NCBI GenBank assembly: GCA_015152525.1
Contig: SUTU01000010.1
Coordinates: 30,447-94,446 of the forward strand
Direction: 5' to 3'
From: Cyanobacteria bacterium SIG28
GTDB taxonomy: Bacteria > Cyanobacteriota > Vampirovibrionia > Gastranaerophilales > Gastranaerophilaceae
Length of the DNA: 64,000 nt
The translations under genes were made by a program, and so were the position numbers. The notes under the pieces are model-generated. The model was not told the DNA's origin. It did no database searches and worked only from the letters and a program-made list of their open reading frames with translations. Of the stretch, positions 30,146 through 39,875 are shown one piece after another; positions within the stretch are counted from its first letter, which is position 1, and every line of letters starts with the position of its first letter.

Positions 30146-30299
30146 TTTATGTCTAATTAAAAATAAACTGAACAGAATAAGGTGCGTCTATTAGATGCAC
30201 CTTATTAATATATTTTGGATTTCTTTTACATAAATTTACAAAAAGGCAATTTTATATTGTTATTTAACTTTATATATAAAAGAGTTAAAGGAGTATAAA

Positions 30300-30773
30300 A
30301 TGACTTGTAAATTTTGGTTAAATGCGATTTCTGTTAATAATATATCTTCGGAAGTTGATAAAAATTACTATCAATCTGATGTTAATTTTACAAACGCAAA
30401 AAAACAAACTTTTGCTAGTCCAGCTATTTTTGGCGAGGAAGTTTGTGTGAAAGTTTCTGATAAAGAAGCTTCGATTAAAGATTTGCAAGCCAGAGATATT
30501 TTAGCAAAATATATAAGCGGTGTTTCAGGATACAATAATATTCTTGGTTCACCAATGGAACTTGCTTTTATTAACTCTAATTCTGATGACTTTTTGGAAA
30601 AAGGTTTTGTTGAACGTGAAGGAAAGTCGTACAAGAATTATTTATTTGATACTAATAGGTCAGACGGCAATATCTCAATGCCAACACTTCAAAAACTTGA
30701 AAACGGCGACGAAGTTTATGTTATTGGCACTCAGATGTTTGACAAATACGGAAATATCTATAAACAACCATAA
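30300..30773 (+). CDS. Uncharacterised 157-aa protein
   Basis: RBS aaaggag; N-terminal TFASPAIFG segment. Confidence 0.7.
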   Translation: MTCKFWLNAISVNNISSEVDKNYYQSDVNFTNAKKQTFASPAIFGEEVCVKVSDKEASIKDLQARDILAKYISGVSGYNNILGSPMELAFINSNSDDFLEKGFVEREGKSYKNYLFDTNRSDGNISMPTLQKLENGDEVYVIGTQMFDKYGNIYKQP

Positions 30774-30783
30774 ATTTTTATTA

Positions 30784-31629
30784 TTAACGTCCAAAAATTG
30801 TTGAAGAATGTGAATCTGTCCCACCGGTTTTAAGTATATCGAATTTTTCCATAAGAGGATCTAAAAGTTTTTTACCTTCATTCACATAATCCATATCCCA
30901 GTCGATATATTGGTAATTCCCTTCGACAGCTTCTATTTTATTTGTTTTAAGGAAATTAAAAAAATCTTCATTTAATTTATCAGGACAATAAATTGGATGT
31001 GCCCAAGATAAAATTCCGCCGGACGCAAGTATTGTTGGTATATCATCAATATTATTTTTTGAACTGAATCCGTGTGTCATTGGTTCAAGAGCTTTGTCAA
31101 AAGGGTTAAACCCTAAGCCGACAGCTTCAAATGCTGAATAAGGTTTCTTGTAGCCGTCAATTAGAAATTCACAACCTGCAACAAATCTAAAATTTTCATA
31201 TTCTTTTGGTTTTTGGCTTATTAAAGCTATGGTTTCTTTAACGCTTTTTATTTCATTGTGGTCTGTAATTGCAGCACTAAAAGGAGGGAGTTCATCTTTG
31301 GATTTTCCTTTATAAAACATTTTATCTGACCAAGCTTTACACATCTCTAAAAAGAGTTTTGGCGTCAATTTTCCGTCAGAAGCTCTGGTGTGTATATGAA
31401 AATTAGCTCTAAAATTATCACCTGGAACATATTGAGATGGGTTTAGTTTTGTAATTATTTCTCTTGTTTCAACCGGTCCGGCAATTGATTCTAAATCTTC
31501 TATTTTGCAACTCAAATTGAATGTATCTTTCAAACCTTTTTGGATAGATTTTTTATAAGCCAAATCTGTCGGATGAAGATTTCCTCTTTTAAAATTTTGT
31601 TGCGACGATGTAATAGATAGGATTTTCAT
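30784..31629 (-). CDS. PHP-domain metal-dependent phosphoesterase-like protein
   Basis: NFHIHTRASDGKLTP, AAITDHNEIKS, LSWAHPIYCPD, TGGTDSHSS. Confidence 0.85.
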   Translation of the reverse strand: MKILSITSSQQNFKRGNLHPTDLAYKKSIQKGLKDTFNLSCKIEDLESIAGPVETREIITKLNPSQYVPGDNFRANFHIHTRASDGKLTPKLFLEMCKAWSDKMFYKGKSKDELPPFSAAITDHNEIKSVKETIALISQKPKEYENFRFVAGCEFLIDGYKKPYSAFEAVGLGFNPFDKALEPMTHGFSSKNNIDDIPTILASGGILSWAHPIYCPDKLNEDFFNFLKTNKIEAVEGNYQYIDWDMDYVNEGKKLLDPLMEKFDILKTGGTDSHSSTIFGR

Positions 31630-31716
31630 ACAAAAATTTTAGCATAAATTGTTATAGTGAGTAAATAAACAAAAATAAAAAAGAAAATACCTATGCTCTT
31701 TTATTTAGTATGAAGC

Positions 31717-31797
31717 TTGTAGCGTGTAATTTATTGCACGGAATAAATAAACAAAATAAAAGAGGATGATTTTAAATCATCCTCTTTTATTTACGCC
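31717..31797. repeat. 81-bp direct repeat copy A flanking TA module
   Basis: One mismatch to 32620-32700; includes palindrome and terminator hairpin. Confidence 0.95.
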
Positions 31798-31838
31798 AGA
31801 GTTGACGAGTTTCGAACTTGGTTAATTATGAATGTTAT

Positions 31839-32144
31839 TTAAGATACTTTTAAATCCAAGCTTAGTGTATACCCAAGTCCGTCTAAAATCTTCGAAATAG
31901 TTAGCAATGTTGGAGCTTTTGTTTTGCAGTGCAAAATATCAACAAGATTGGCTCTGTGCATTCCTATTTGTTCAGCAAATTGTTTAACAGTTGTTCTTGC
32001 TTTAATAACCTGTTCTAATGCTCTATAAAAAGCACTATAATCTCCGTCTTCAACATAAGCTAATATACTTTCTTTTAAATATAATTGCTGAAATTCAATA
32101 TCTTGTAGTCTTTGGTTAATATAGTCATCATGTTTTATATTCAT
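31839..32144 (-). CDS. HTH antitoxin (HigA-like / addiction module antidote)
   Basis: RTTVKQFAEQIGMHRANLVDILHCKTKAPTLLTISKILDGLGYTLSL; overlaps toxin gene stop. Confidence 0.88.
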   Translation of the reverse strand: MNIKHDDYINQRLQDIEFQQLYLKESILAYVEDGDYSAFYRALEQVIKARTTVKQFAEQIGMHRANLVDILHCKTKAPTLLTISKILDGLGYTLSLDLKVS

Positions 32145-32470
32145 TCTTTGTTACTCCTATTTATATATTCTTCATAATATTTATTAGCTTTTTTAATTGT
32201 TTTTGTTTGGTCAGATTTATCGCTACCAGCAAGAATCAAAATTATTACATCCTCAAGTTCTTTAAAATAAATTCTATAACCACTACCGAAATGAAATCTA
32301 AGTTCTGATAATTGACTATTTTGAAGAGGCTTCCAATCACCCTTGTTTCCTTCAGCTAGTCTATCTAATCTTGTTAATATTTTAACTTGAAAAGTTGGAC
32401 TGAGTTTTTCTAACCAATCAACATAAGGGCATTTCCCATCTTCAGTTGTATAGTATTCAATTTGTTTCAT
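32141..32470 (-). CDS. RelE/HigB-like toxin
   Basis: MKQIEYYTTEDGKCPYVDWLEKL...LSELRFHFGSGYRIYFKELEDVIILILAGSDKSDQTKTIKKAN; start revised to internal MKQIEYY. Confidence 0.88.
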   Translation of the reverse strand: MKQIEYYTTEDGKCPYVDWLEKLSPTFQVKILTRLDRLAEGNKGDWKPLQNSQLSELRFHFGSGYRIYFKELEDVIILILAGSDKSDQTKTIKKANKYYEEYINRSNKE

Positions 32471-32552
32471 AATATTAGTGTAGCAAATTTGCCACACAAA
32501 GTCAATCGACTTTCTTATAAGGGGTAAATTAGTATTTTACAGTTATTTGTTT

Positions 32553-32642
32553 GGATTCAAGAAGTAATCGCAACACTAACGCCTCAAGTATAATAAAAAC
32601 AATACAGAAAGGAGTTAGTTTGTAGCGTGCAATTTATTGCAC
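32553..32642. repeat. Interspersed repeat copy 2
   Basis: Similar to 27401-27494. Confidence 0.8.
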
Positions 32643-32700
32643 GGAATAAATAAACAAAATAAAAGAGGATGATTTTAAATCATCCTCTTTTATTTACGCC
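32620..32700. repeat. 81-bp direct repeat copy B flanking TA module
   Basis: One mismatch to 31717-31797. Confidence 0.95.
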
Positions 32701-32954
32701 TGCCGGATTGTCTTGACCTGTTCGCATTAAACGTGTCTACGGATTTTTGCTTCTTACCACTGCGCCTCGCGCTAAACGGCACCGCTCATACTTGCAGAAA
32801 ATTCTGATTTATGCAAGTTGCTATGCAACTTATGCAAATCAAAATTTTCTGACGCGTATTTCGTCTCGCCTTCACTATGTTCAGTCGTGCCTCTGCTCGG
32901 CTTGTCGAACGCCAGCAGGGCTTTGCCCTGTGCGCACTAATCTAAACAAAGGCG

Positions 32955-33010
32955 TAAATAAAAAGAGGTCAAATTTATTGACCTCTTTTTATTTACGCCT
33001 GCCGCGATTG
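32955..33010. repeat. tRNA-Arg 3'-end fragment plus terminator hairpin
   Basis: aaaagaggtcaaatttattgacctctttttatttACGCCTGCCGCGATTg; last 15 nt match tRNA-Arg 3' end. Confidence 0.8.
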
Positions 33011-33194
33011 TCTTGCTCGTTCGCGTTTAACGGCAATTCCGCATTTTGCTTCAGTATTTTCAATACTTCGCAAAACTGCTCCAGCCTCAGCTCACTCGCG
33101 CTCGAACACGTAAGGACTTTGTCCTTGGCTATTTCTCGTCGCTGACACACAAAAATTAAATAGGATAGGAACTTTGTCCTATCCTATTTAATTT

Positions 33195-33267
33195 ACGCCT
33201 GCCGCGATTCGAACGCGGGACCCTCTGCTTAGAAGGCAGATGCTCTATCCAGCTGAGCTACAGACGC
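33195..33267 (-). tRNA. tRNA-Arg (TCT)
   Basis: GCGTCTGTAGCTCAGCTGGATAGAGCATCTGCCTTCTAAGCAGAGGGTCCCGCGTTCGAATCGCGGCAGGCGT. Confidence 0.93.
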
Positions 33268-33337
33268 TCGTTTGGTGCTCGGTAGTTAACCTCACTTAAT
33301 TAAGATACCACATCAACTTTTTTTTGCAAGTATTCAG

Positions 33338-34129
33338 TTAATAATCAATATTAATTAAATCTTCAGTCGGTAATGATACTTGTAAATACTCTTTTCTTGA
33401 CATTTTTTGAGATAATTCTTTAAAACAATTTTGGATTTTGCTTTCAGTAATTATCATAGGTATAACTCTGTCATCCGGATCAATAATACTTGATAATACA
33501 TATTCCCTGCTGGTATTTGTTATTAACCGTGTTCTTTTTTTACCTAAAGTTTCAAAACCTAATGATTCATAAAAACTTTGTGCAACAGAAAGTTCCGGAA
33601 GTTCTGATTTTACAAAAACGTCTTTTAATCTATCTTGATTTAGGCTTCCGAAATATTCACCTACTAATGCCTTTCCGGTTCCTTTTATTTCTTCTTCACC
33701 TTTTGGTTTCCAAGTTGCCAACCAATCTATTTCACCTTCTTTTTTCGCACAGTTGTGTCGTGAAGAGTAATTAATTCCGCCGGTGCTTGCATCTTTTTTA
33801 GGAAGATTTCCGATTAATACTCCGCAAGGTTTTTTGTTATGCAAGGCAAAAAACATTTTTACCTTATCCAAAGCTTGCATGTCAGTAGATAAGGCAGCTT
33901 CTATTATTCCAAGTGCAGTTTCAACTATTGAATTTCTTGTACTATCCTTGCTTTCAGGATGAACTAACCAATTACATCTAAAATTATTAATAAACTCCGC
34001 ATCTCTTTTTTCTAATTGTGTAATTACAATATTTGCGGGTTTATTTTCTGTAGCAGAAACGCATCTCCATTGTGATATTGGGATTGCTTTAAACGACGTA
34101 CTATTACTATGGCTAGAAACTTTTAGCAT
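33338..34129 (-). CDS. GNAT-like acetyltransferase with N-terminal SFKA tag
   Basis: GKALVGEYFGSLNQ...VAQSFYESLGFETLGKKRT; N-term MLKVSSHSNSTSFKAIP. Confidence 0.65.
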   Translation of the reverse strand: MLKVSSHSNSTSFKAIPISQWRCVSATENKPANIVITQLEKRDAEFINNFRCNWLVHPESKDSTRNSIVETALGIIEAALSTDMQALDKVKMFFALHNKKPCGVLIGNLPKKDASTGGINYSSRHNCAKKEGEIDWLATWKPKGEEEIKGTGKALVGEYFGSLNQDRLKDVFVKSELPELSVAQSFYESLGFETLGKKRTRLITNTSREYVLSSIIDPDDRVIPMIITESKIQNCFKELSQKMSRKEYLQVSLPTEDLINIDY

Positions 34130-34144
34130 AAAGAGATTTTACTA

Positions 34145-35416
34145 TTATCTTAAAAAATATTCAACCCATTTTATCAAATCAGCAATCTCGTATGGTTTTG
34201 GTAAATACAAATCAGCACCGGAATTCAGTACCTCTGATTTATTGTGAAAGGTTGTTGTTACTATAAATTTTGTGTTAGTAAAATTAGGTTGTTTTTTTAA
34301 TTCTTTTAATATTTCCAGCTCGGATAAATTTTCTTTACTATCAAAAATTATTATAGAAGGTTGCATACATTCATCTGTTCTCAATTCTTCTTGAACATCG
34401 TATCCGTGCAGTTCCAACGCTGTTCTAATCAAATATCTTAAAGAATCATCGTCTTCTTTTATGTACACATTTCTATTATTAAAATTTTCTATCACAGAAT
34501 TTTCGGTGGTTAATTGCGCACGTTCTATTATATAATTTGAACCTTTTGGTATTTTTGCCAAAGATTTTATTGCAAAAAGTTTTTCCAACAAAATATCAAC
34601 TGTCGGAATATGGTCAAAACCGTCAATAATACATCCTGCAAGTAGCGATACAAAATTAACTCTCATTCCTGCATATTTTTCACCTTTTAAAAGCATGTAA
34701 CCTCTTTTTGCATCTGTTGCAGAATAGAATTTTGGTGCAACGGTATCAAAGGCAAAAGTTAAAAAATTAGCCAGTTTTTCAGCATTATATTTATTTGTTA
34801 TAATTACAAATTTTGTATCGTCATATTGACCGATAAAATCTAATTCATTAAGTGCGGATTTTGCAATCGCAATGAATGTTTGAACAATTTTATCCGCTGC
34901 AAGTTCCGTATAAACTGCTTTATAATTTTCTAAATTTTCAATACTAAAAAACAGAACAGCTGAGTTATCGGAAGTTAGCGTTCTTTTTAGCGCACGTCTT
35001 ACCAATTTTAAGTTTGGCAAAAGGGTTTTGTTGTCAAGATTGGATTCCACATCTCGTCTTAAGTGAGCTTTTATTCTTGACTTAAATTCTTCTATATTAA
35101 CCGGTTCACTAATAAAATCATCCGCACCGTTTTCTAATACTTTAATTCTGTCATTAAAATCAGCTGATTTTGATAAAGCTATAATTACCGGTCTTATATT
35201 GTAAGTCAAAGCACGAATTTTTTGACAAAAATTTCCCAAACTTTCTTCAATACTATCAGAAACAATTATCATATCAGGCTCAAGATTTTGTAATAAAACC
35301 ATAGCGTCTTTAAGTGTTTTAGCTATGACAACTGAAATATCTTGACCGTCAAGACTTTTTTTGTATTTTGTAGAAAGTTCTTTTCTTTTATCAATAATCA
35401 AGATTGTTGAGAGCAT
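34145..35416 (-). CDS. Response regulator: REC - degenerate GGDEF-like - REC
   Basis: MIIVSDSIEE, ALSKSADFNDRIKVLENGADDFISEPVN; LLPNLKLVRRALKR.. GQYDDTKFVII; C-term IIFDSKE..GADLYLPKPY. Confidence 0.75.
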   Translation of the reverse strand: MLSTILIIDKRKELSTKYKKSLDGQDISVVIAKTLKDAMVLLQNLEPDMIIVSDSIEESLGNFCQKIRALTYNIRPVIIALSKSADFNDRIKVLENGADDFISEPVNIEEFKSRIKAHLRRDVESNLDNKTLLPNLKLVRRALKRTLTSDNSAVLFFSIENLENYKAVYTELAADKIVQTFIAIAKSALNELDFIGQYDDTKFVIITNKYNAEKLANFLTFAFDTVAPKFYSATDAKRGYMLLKGEKYAGMRVNFVSLLAGCIIDGFDHIPTVDILLEKLFAIKSLAKIPKGSNYIIERAQLTTENSVIENFNNRNVYIKEDDDSLRYLIRTALELHGYDVQEELRTDECMQPSIIIFDSKENLSELEILKELKKQPNFTNTKFIVTTTFHNKSEVLNSGADLYLPKPYEIADLIKWVEYFLR

Positions 35417-36114
35417 TTAAGTGCCTCCTCTTGAGTATAGAACGGAAAATTGAGTATAAATTCAGTCCATTTCCCTAAATCACTTTGGGCATTTATTTTA
35501 CCGTTCATTGATTCAACCAGATTTTTGGTAATATATAATCCTAAACCGTTTCCTTGAGTCTTACTGGTAAGATGATTTTCTAAGCGTACAAATTTGTCGA
35601 AAACTTTTGATAAATCTTCTTCTTTTATTCCAACGCCAAAATCTTTAATCTTAATTTCAACGTTTTCATTATTACCGAAAGAAGTTGAAACTATTACTTC
35701 ACCTTTAGAGTCGGAATATTTGCAGGCATTATCTATAAGGTTTGTGATAATTTGTTGAAACTTTTCTTCATCCAGTTTTGCCGGTGGTAAATTTTTATTA
35801 AAATTTGTTATTATTTTGCAATCTTTATATTTTAGAGTTAGCAATTGTTTAATTTTTTCTATTGAAGTATTAACATTAACAGCTTTATAAACAGGTTTGT
35901 CTGAATTAATCTTTGAAACTGTTAAAATATTTTCTACAAGATTAATTAGTCTATTAGACTGTTCTTCGATAATTTTTACGAATTTCTTTTTGTTGTCTTC
36001 ATCAATTTTATCCCAAGATGCCAACAAAGTTTGAGAGAACCCCCTGATACTTGTCAGCGGGGTTCTTAATTCGTGTGAAACTGTTGATATAAATTCTTCT
36101 TGAATATTATCCAT
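35398..36114 (-). CDS. Soluble histidine kinase core (HisKA + HATPase_c, no sensor)
   Basis: EFISTVSHELRTPLTSIRGFSQTLL; NLIDNACKYSDSKGEV; GNGLGLYITKNLVESMNGKI. Confidence 0.92.
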   Translation of the reverse strand: MDNIQEEFISTVSHELRTPLTSIRGFSQTLLASWDKIDEDNKKKFVKIIEEQSNRLINLVENILTVSKINSDKPVYKAVNVNTSIEKIKQLLTLKYKDCKIITNFNKNLPPAKLDEEKFQQIITNLIDNACKYSDSKGEVIVSTSFGNNENVEIKIKDFGVGIKEEDLSKVFDKFVRLENHLTSKTQGNGLGLYITKNLVESMNGKINAQSDLGKWTEFILNFPFYTQEEALKCSQQS

Positions 36115-36119
36115 TTTAA

Positions 36120-36359
36120 TTATTCTTCAGTTGCTTCTTCCATAAACAATGTTTTAGCTTCTTCTATTGCGTCTGCTAAAATATCAAGTTGATCAGGTGC
36201 AAATGTAACGCCTTTTTTAGTAGGTAGCCAAGTCGCACCGTCATCTGTTGTGTAAAAAATTCTTAAATTGAAGTAACTTTTACCTCTATATTCAGAAACT
36301 GAAATCTGTAACTGTTCTGTATCTGTTCTTTGAATACTTGCCAATAATTTTGCAGCCAT
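36120..36359 (-). CDS. PC4/p15-like nucleic-acid-binding domain protein
   Basis: ISVSEYRGKSYFNLRIFYTTDDGATWLPTKKGVTFAPDQLDILADAIEEA. Confidence 0.75.
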   Translation of the reverse strand: MAAKLLASIQRTDTEQLQISVSEYRGKSYFNLRIFYTTDDGATWLPTKKGVTFAPDQLDILADAIEEAKTLFMEEATEE

Positions 36360-36469
36360 TTTAACCTCCTATCTAATCCTAAAACATCTTGATTATATCA
36401 CATAAAAAATAAGTAGGTAAAAAAAGTTAACAATTTGTCTATTGGCAATATTTGGGTTAAGATTAAATT

Positions 36470-38026
36470 ATGAATACGGGGAAGATTGTTGTAGTCGATG
36501 ATGAAAAAATAGTAACTTCTGCATTTAGCACATTGTTAAAAGTTGAAGAATTTTCTGATGCACATTTTTTTAACAATCCTTTAGAAGCTTTAGAGTTTAT
36601 AAAAGAAAATACGCCGGATTTGGTCATATCTGATTTTTTAATGCCTGAAATGAATGGATTAGAATTTTTACTTGAAGTTAAAAAAATCCATCCTGAAGTT
36701 AGTAAAATTTTATTAACAGGTTATGCTGATAAAGAAAATGCAATTAGAGCAATCAATGAGATTGGTTTGTACAGGTATATTGAAAAACCTTGGAATAATG
36801 ACGATTTAATCATTAACATAAAAAACGGTATTGAAAGAAGTTATTTGTTATCTCAATTAAGACAAAAAATATCTGAGTTGGAAGTTGCTAAAAAAGAATT
36901 AGAGAAATATTCTCACAATCTTGAACAAATTGTTGAAGAACGAACAAATGATTTGAAACAAACTAATGCAAAATTGACAGGCATTGTTAACTATTGTGCT
37001 GACGGAATTGTAATTCTTGATCAAAATGGTGTTATAGAACAGGTTAATCCGGCATGTGAAAATTTGATAGGTCTGGTTAATGAAAAAATTGTTAAAACTT
37101 CTATTGATGAGTTTTTGTTTAGCAAAAAAAGTTTTATTTCAAAAGAGTTGTATCGTGTAGAAGAAAACGAACTTTTCTTGAGAGATTTTTATATAAAAAA
37201 TCCGTTGAGTAATAATATAACGCCGGTTGAGATTAGTTTTGCAAGAATTAATCCGGAAGATGATTTTAAAAGGTTTGTCGGAGTTATACGTGATGTTACA
37301 GAACAGAAAAAGGCTGATAGATTAAGAGATGATTTTATAGCAACATTAACTCATGATTTAAGAACGCCTTTATTAGCAGCAATTCAAACCCTTAAATTTT
37401 TCCTTGAAGGTGCGGTTGGTGAGCTTGATGACAAACAGAAACTTTTGCTTTCAACAATGCAGAAAAGTAATGAGGACTTGTTAGGTCTTGTTAATGCTTT
37501 GTTGGAAGTTTACAAATATGATGCTGAGAAGTTGACTCTTAATAAAACAGATTTTAATATCTATGAATTGACTAAACAAGTTTATGACGAGTTAAAACCG
37601 CTTGCTACCAATAAGAAAATTAATTTTGAAATCACTTGCGAAGACAAGAACGTCCAAATTAATGCAGATAGAAGTGAATTGCGTCGAGTAATTTGTAATT
37701 TATGCGGAAATGCAATTAATTATACACCTGAAGAAGGGAAAGTTGTAGTAACAATCAAAAATCAGACAAATGACTTGATATTCTCAGTTTCTGATACAGG
37801 TTGCGGAATTCCGCAAGAAGATATTCCGAATATGTTTCAAAGGTTTTCTCAAGGAACAAGTAAAAAACGTTCGGCAGGCACAGGCTTAGGTTTATATTTA
37901 TCAAGACAAATTGTAGAATCACATGGCGGAAAAATTTGGCTTGAAAGTAGTTTGAATAAAGGTAGCGAATTTTCATTTATATTAACGGATGTAGTTTCAG
38001 ATAAAGCGGTAGGAGCAAATATATGA
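36470..38026 (+). CDS. Hybrid REC-PAS-HisKA-HATPase_c kinase
   Basis: VVVDDEKIV..DLVISDFLMPEMNG; PAS DGIVILDQNGVIEQVNPACENLIG; DFIATLTHDLRTPL; GTGLGLYLSRQIVESHGG. Confidence 0.92.
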   Translation: MNTGKIVVVDDEKIVTSAFSTLLKVEEFSDAHFFNNPLEALEFIKENTPDLVISDFLMPEMNGLEFLLEVKKIHPEVSKILLTGYADKENAIRAINEIGLYRYIEKPWNNDDLIINIKNGIERSYLLSQLRQKISELEVAKKELEKYSHNLEQIVEERTNDLKQTNAKLTGIVNYCADGIVILDQNGVIEQVNPACENLIGLVNEKIVKTSIDEFLFSKKSFISKELYRVEENELFLRDFYIKNPLSNNITPVEISFARINPEDDFKRFVGVIRDVTEQKKADRLRDDFIATLTHDLRTPLLAAIQTLKFFLEGAVGELDDKQKLLLSTMQKSNEDLLGLVNALLEVYKYDAEKLTLNKTDFNIYELTKQVYDELKPLATNKKINFEITCEDKNVQINADRSELRRVICNLCGNAINYTPEEGKVVVTIKNQTNDLIFSVSDTGCGIPQEDIPNMFQRFSQGTSKKRSAGTGLGLYLSRQIVESHGGKIWLESSLNKGSEFSFILTDVVSDKAVGANI

Positions 38027-38685
38027 TAAATGTGCTTTTGGTTGAGGATCATGAATTATATAGAATGGGACTTTCTATGCTTTTAAGCAAAGCTGATGAG
38101 ATATGTCTTGTTGCGGAAGCTGCTGACGGTTTAGAGGGGATTAAAAAAGCAAGAGAATTTGCACCTAATGTAATCCTTATGGATATTGGTTTGCCTAATA
38201 TGGACGGAATAGAAGCCACTCAGAGGATTAAAGATTTTTTACCTGAAACCAAAATATTGATTTTTACTTCACGTGATAGTGAACACGATATATTTGAATC
38301 CTTTAAAGCCGGTGCTGATGGTTATATTATGAAGGGCGCTTCACCTGAACAAACTATTTCAGCAATAAAAGCTGTTAATGAAGGTGTTGGCTGGATTGAT
38401 CCGGCAATTGCTAAAATAGTATTTTCAAGTTTGAATAAACCTTCAGCTATGCTTGCGGTTTCAGATACTTTATCCAATAAGGATAAAAACTGTTATGGTT
38501 TAACTGACAGAGAATTAGACGTTTTATCTTTAATAGTGGAAGGTTTATCTAATCCTGAAATTGCTGATAAACTTGTTATTACACGTTCTACTGCAAAAGC
38601 ACATGTTCATAGTATTTTGCAAAAACTTTGTGCTTCGACAAGAACAGAGGCTACCGTTAAAGCTTTGAAAGAAGGTTTGGTATAA
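38023..38685 (+). CDS. NarL/FixJ-family response regulator
   Basis: VLLVEDHELYRMGL, VILMDIGLPNMDG, LTDRELDVLSLIVEGLSNPEIADKLVITRSTAKAHVHSILQKL. Confidence 0.95.
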   Translation: MINVLLVEDHELYRMGLSMLLSKADEICLVAEAADGLEGIKKAREFAPNVILMDIGLPNMDGIEATQRIKDFLPETKILIFTSRDSEHDIFESFKAGADGYIMKGASPEQTISAIKAVNEGVGWIDPAIAKIVFSSLNKPSAMLAVSDTLSNKDKNCYGLTDRELDVLSLIVEGLSNPEIADKLVITRSTAKAHVHSILQKLCASTRTEATVKALKEGLV

Positions 38686-39869
38686 TGTTTGAAACTTTAG
38701 CCGGCGCTGTTATGGCTGCAAAAATTCATTTTGCTCAAATGAAATATCCTTTTGTTAAGAAAAAGGATAGGGTTGTGGCAGAAACAATTTATCAGAACGA
38801 AGTTTCAAAACTTGAAGAAACCGAAAAATACGAAAAAAGTAAGATGCCGGAATCGGGCTACATGACTGTTGAGGAATATGAGGCAAAATCAAGAGCTAAA
38901 ACCAAAAAAGATATTCAAGAAGAAGTTAAAGGTGTTGATATTCCAAAAGACTCTAATATGGTTTATGTTCCGCAAAAAACTTTTAAGCTGGTAAAATATA
39001 ATGACCCAATTGGTAGTCCTGAATTAAGTTTGCCAAGAAAACTGAATTTTGACAGGCAAATAAATGCTCAAGGTATAATTTCAGGTGATAAAACCATGTT
39101 AGTTTATCCTTCTGTGTATTACTATGCGCAATCAGATTGCACATCTTGTGATTTATTTTTAATCAAACTTGATCCAAGTTTAAATGATACAGATAAAGTT
39201 ATGAAGGCAAATATTATTCAAAAAGAACTTGAGCCTTTGATTTCAACTGAAAAAGATGTGGATACCCGTTTTATTTTTAGGACTTTAACACCAATAGATT
39301 TTTCTGTTGATAATAAAAAACTTATTGTCAAAGAAAAAGTTGGACATCGTCATGACGGGATTTGGAAAACAGATTTGTGGGTTTATGATTTTGAACAAAA
39401 AAAGGCAACAAAACTTCCTCAAATAAGAGAGGCGATTGTAAATTATTGGGCAGAAACCGAAGGTATTGATTTTGACGAAAATCGTTGGGATATTTATCCT
39501 ATGGGATTTGATGCAAATAATGATGATAGAGTTATAATTTGTGCCTATGCTTATACCGGTGAAGCACCAAAGTTTTTAGGAACTTGGAGTATTGATGTTG
39601 AAGGAAATAATTCGAAACTTGAAGATTTATCAGGTTCTGATGTTCCGATATCAGTTATCGGTTATAGATTGGCAGAAGACTCTGTTCGTGATGCTTCGGA
39701 AGTCGAGTTTGATGCTAAATTAGCAGAAAAACGAGAAAAAGCAAAGGAAAAGAGAACTAAAGACGAAGAAAAATTCGAAAAAGAATTAAAAAAACTTGAG
39801 TATAAACGCAAAATTCAACAAATGGATATGGAAACAATGTTCAAAATCCAACAGAGAATGAAGAAATAA
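38685..39869 (+). CDS. Uncharacterised protein, translationally coupled to response regulator
   Basis: 394 aa, start overlaps stop of 38023..38685. Confidence 0.75.
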   Translation: MFETLAGAVMAAKIHFAQMKYPFVKKKDRVVAETIYQNEVSKLEETEKYEKSKMPESGYMTVEEYEAKSRAKTKKDIQEEVKGVDIPKDSNMVYVPQKTFKLVKYNDPIGSPELSLPRKLNFDRQINAQGIISGDKTMLVYPSVYYYAQSDCTSCDLFLIKLDPSLNDTDKVMKANIIQKELEPLISTEKDVDTRFIFRTLTPIDFSVDNKKLIVKEKVGHRHDGIWKTDLWVYDFEQKKATKLPQIREAIVNYWAETEGIDFDENRWDIYPMGFDANNDDRVIICAYAYTGEAPKFLGTWSIDVEGNNSKLEDLSGSDVPISVIGYRLAEDSVRDASEVEFDAKLAEKREKAKEKRTKDEEKFEKELKKLEYKRKIQQMDMETMFKIQQRMKK

Positions 39870-39875
39870 ATATTA

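Noticed and set aside
32747-33145. ORF 132 aa
   Set aside because: Composition (Cys/Ser/Arg-rich), overlaps tRNA-fragment and hairpin repeats, no RBS.
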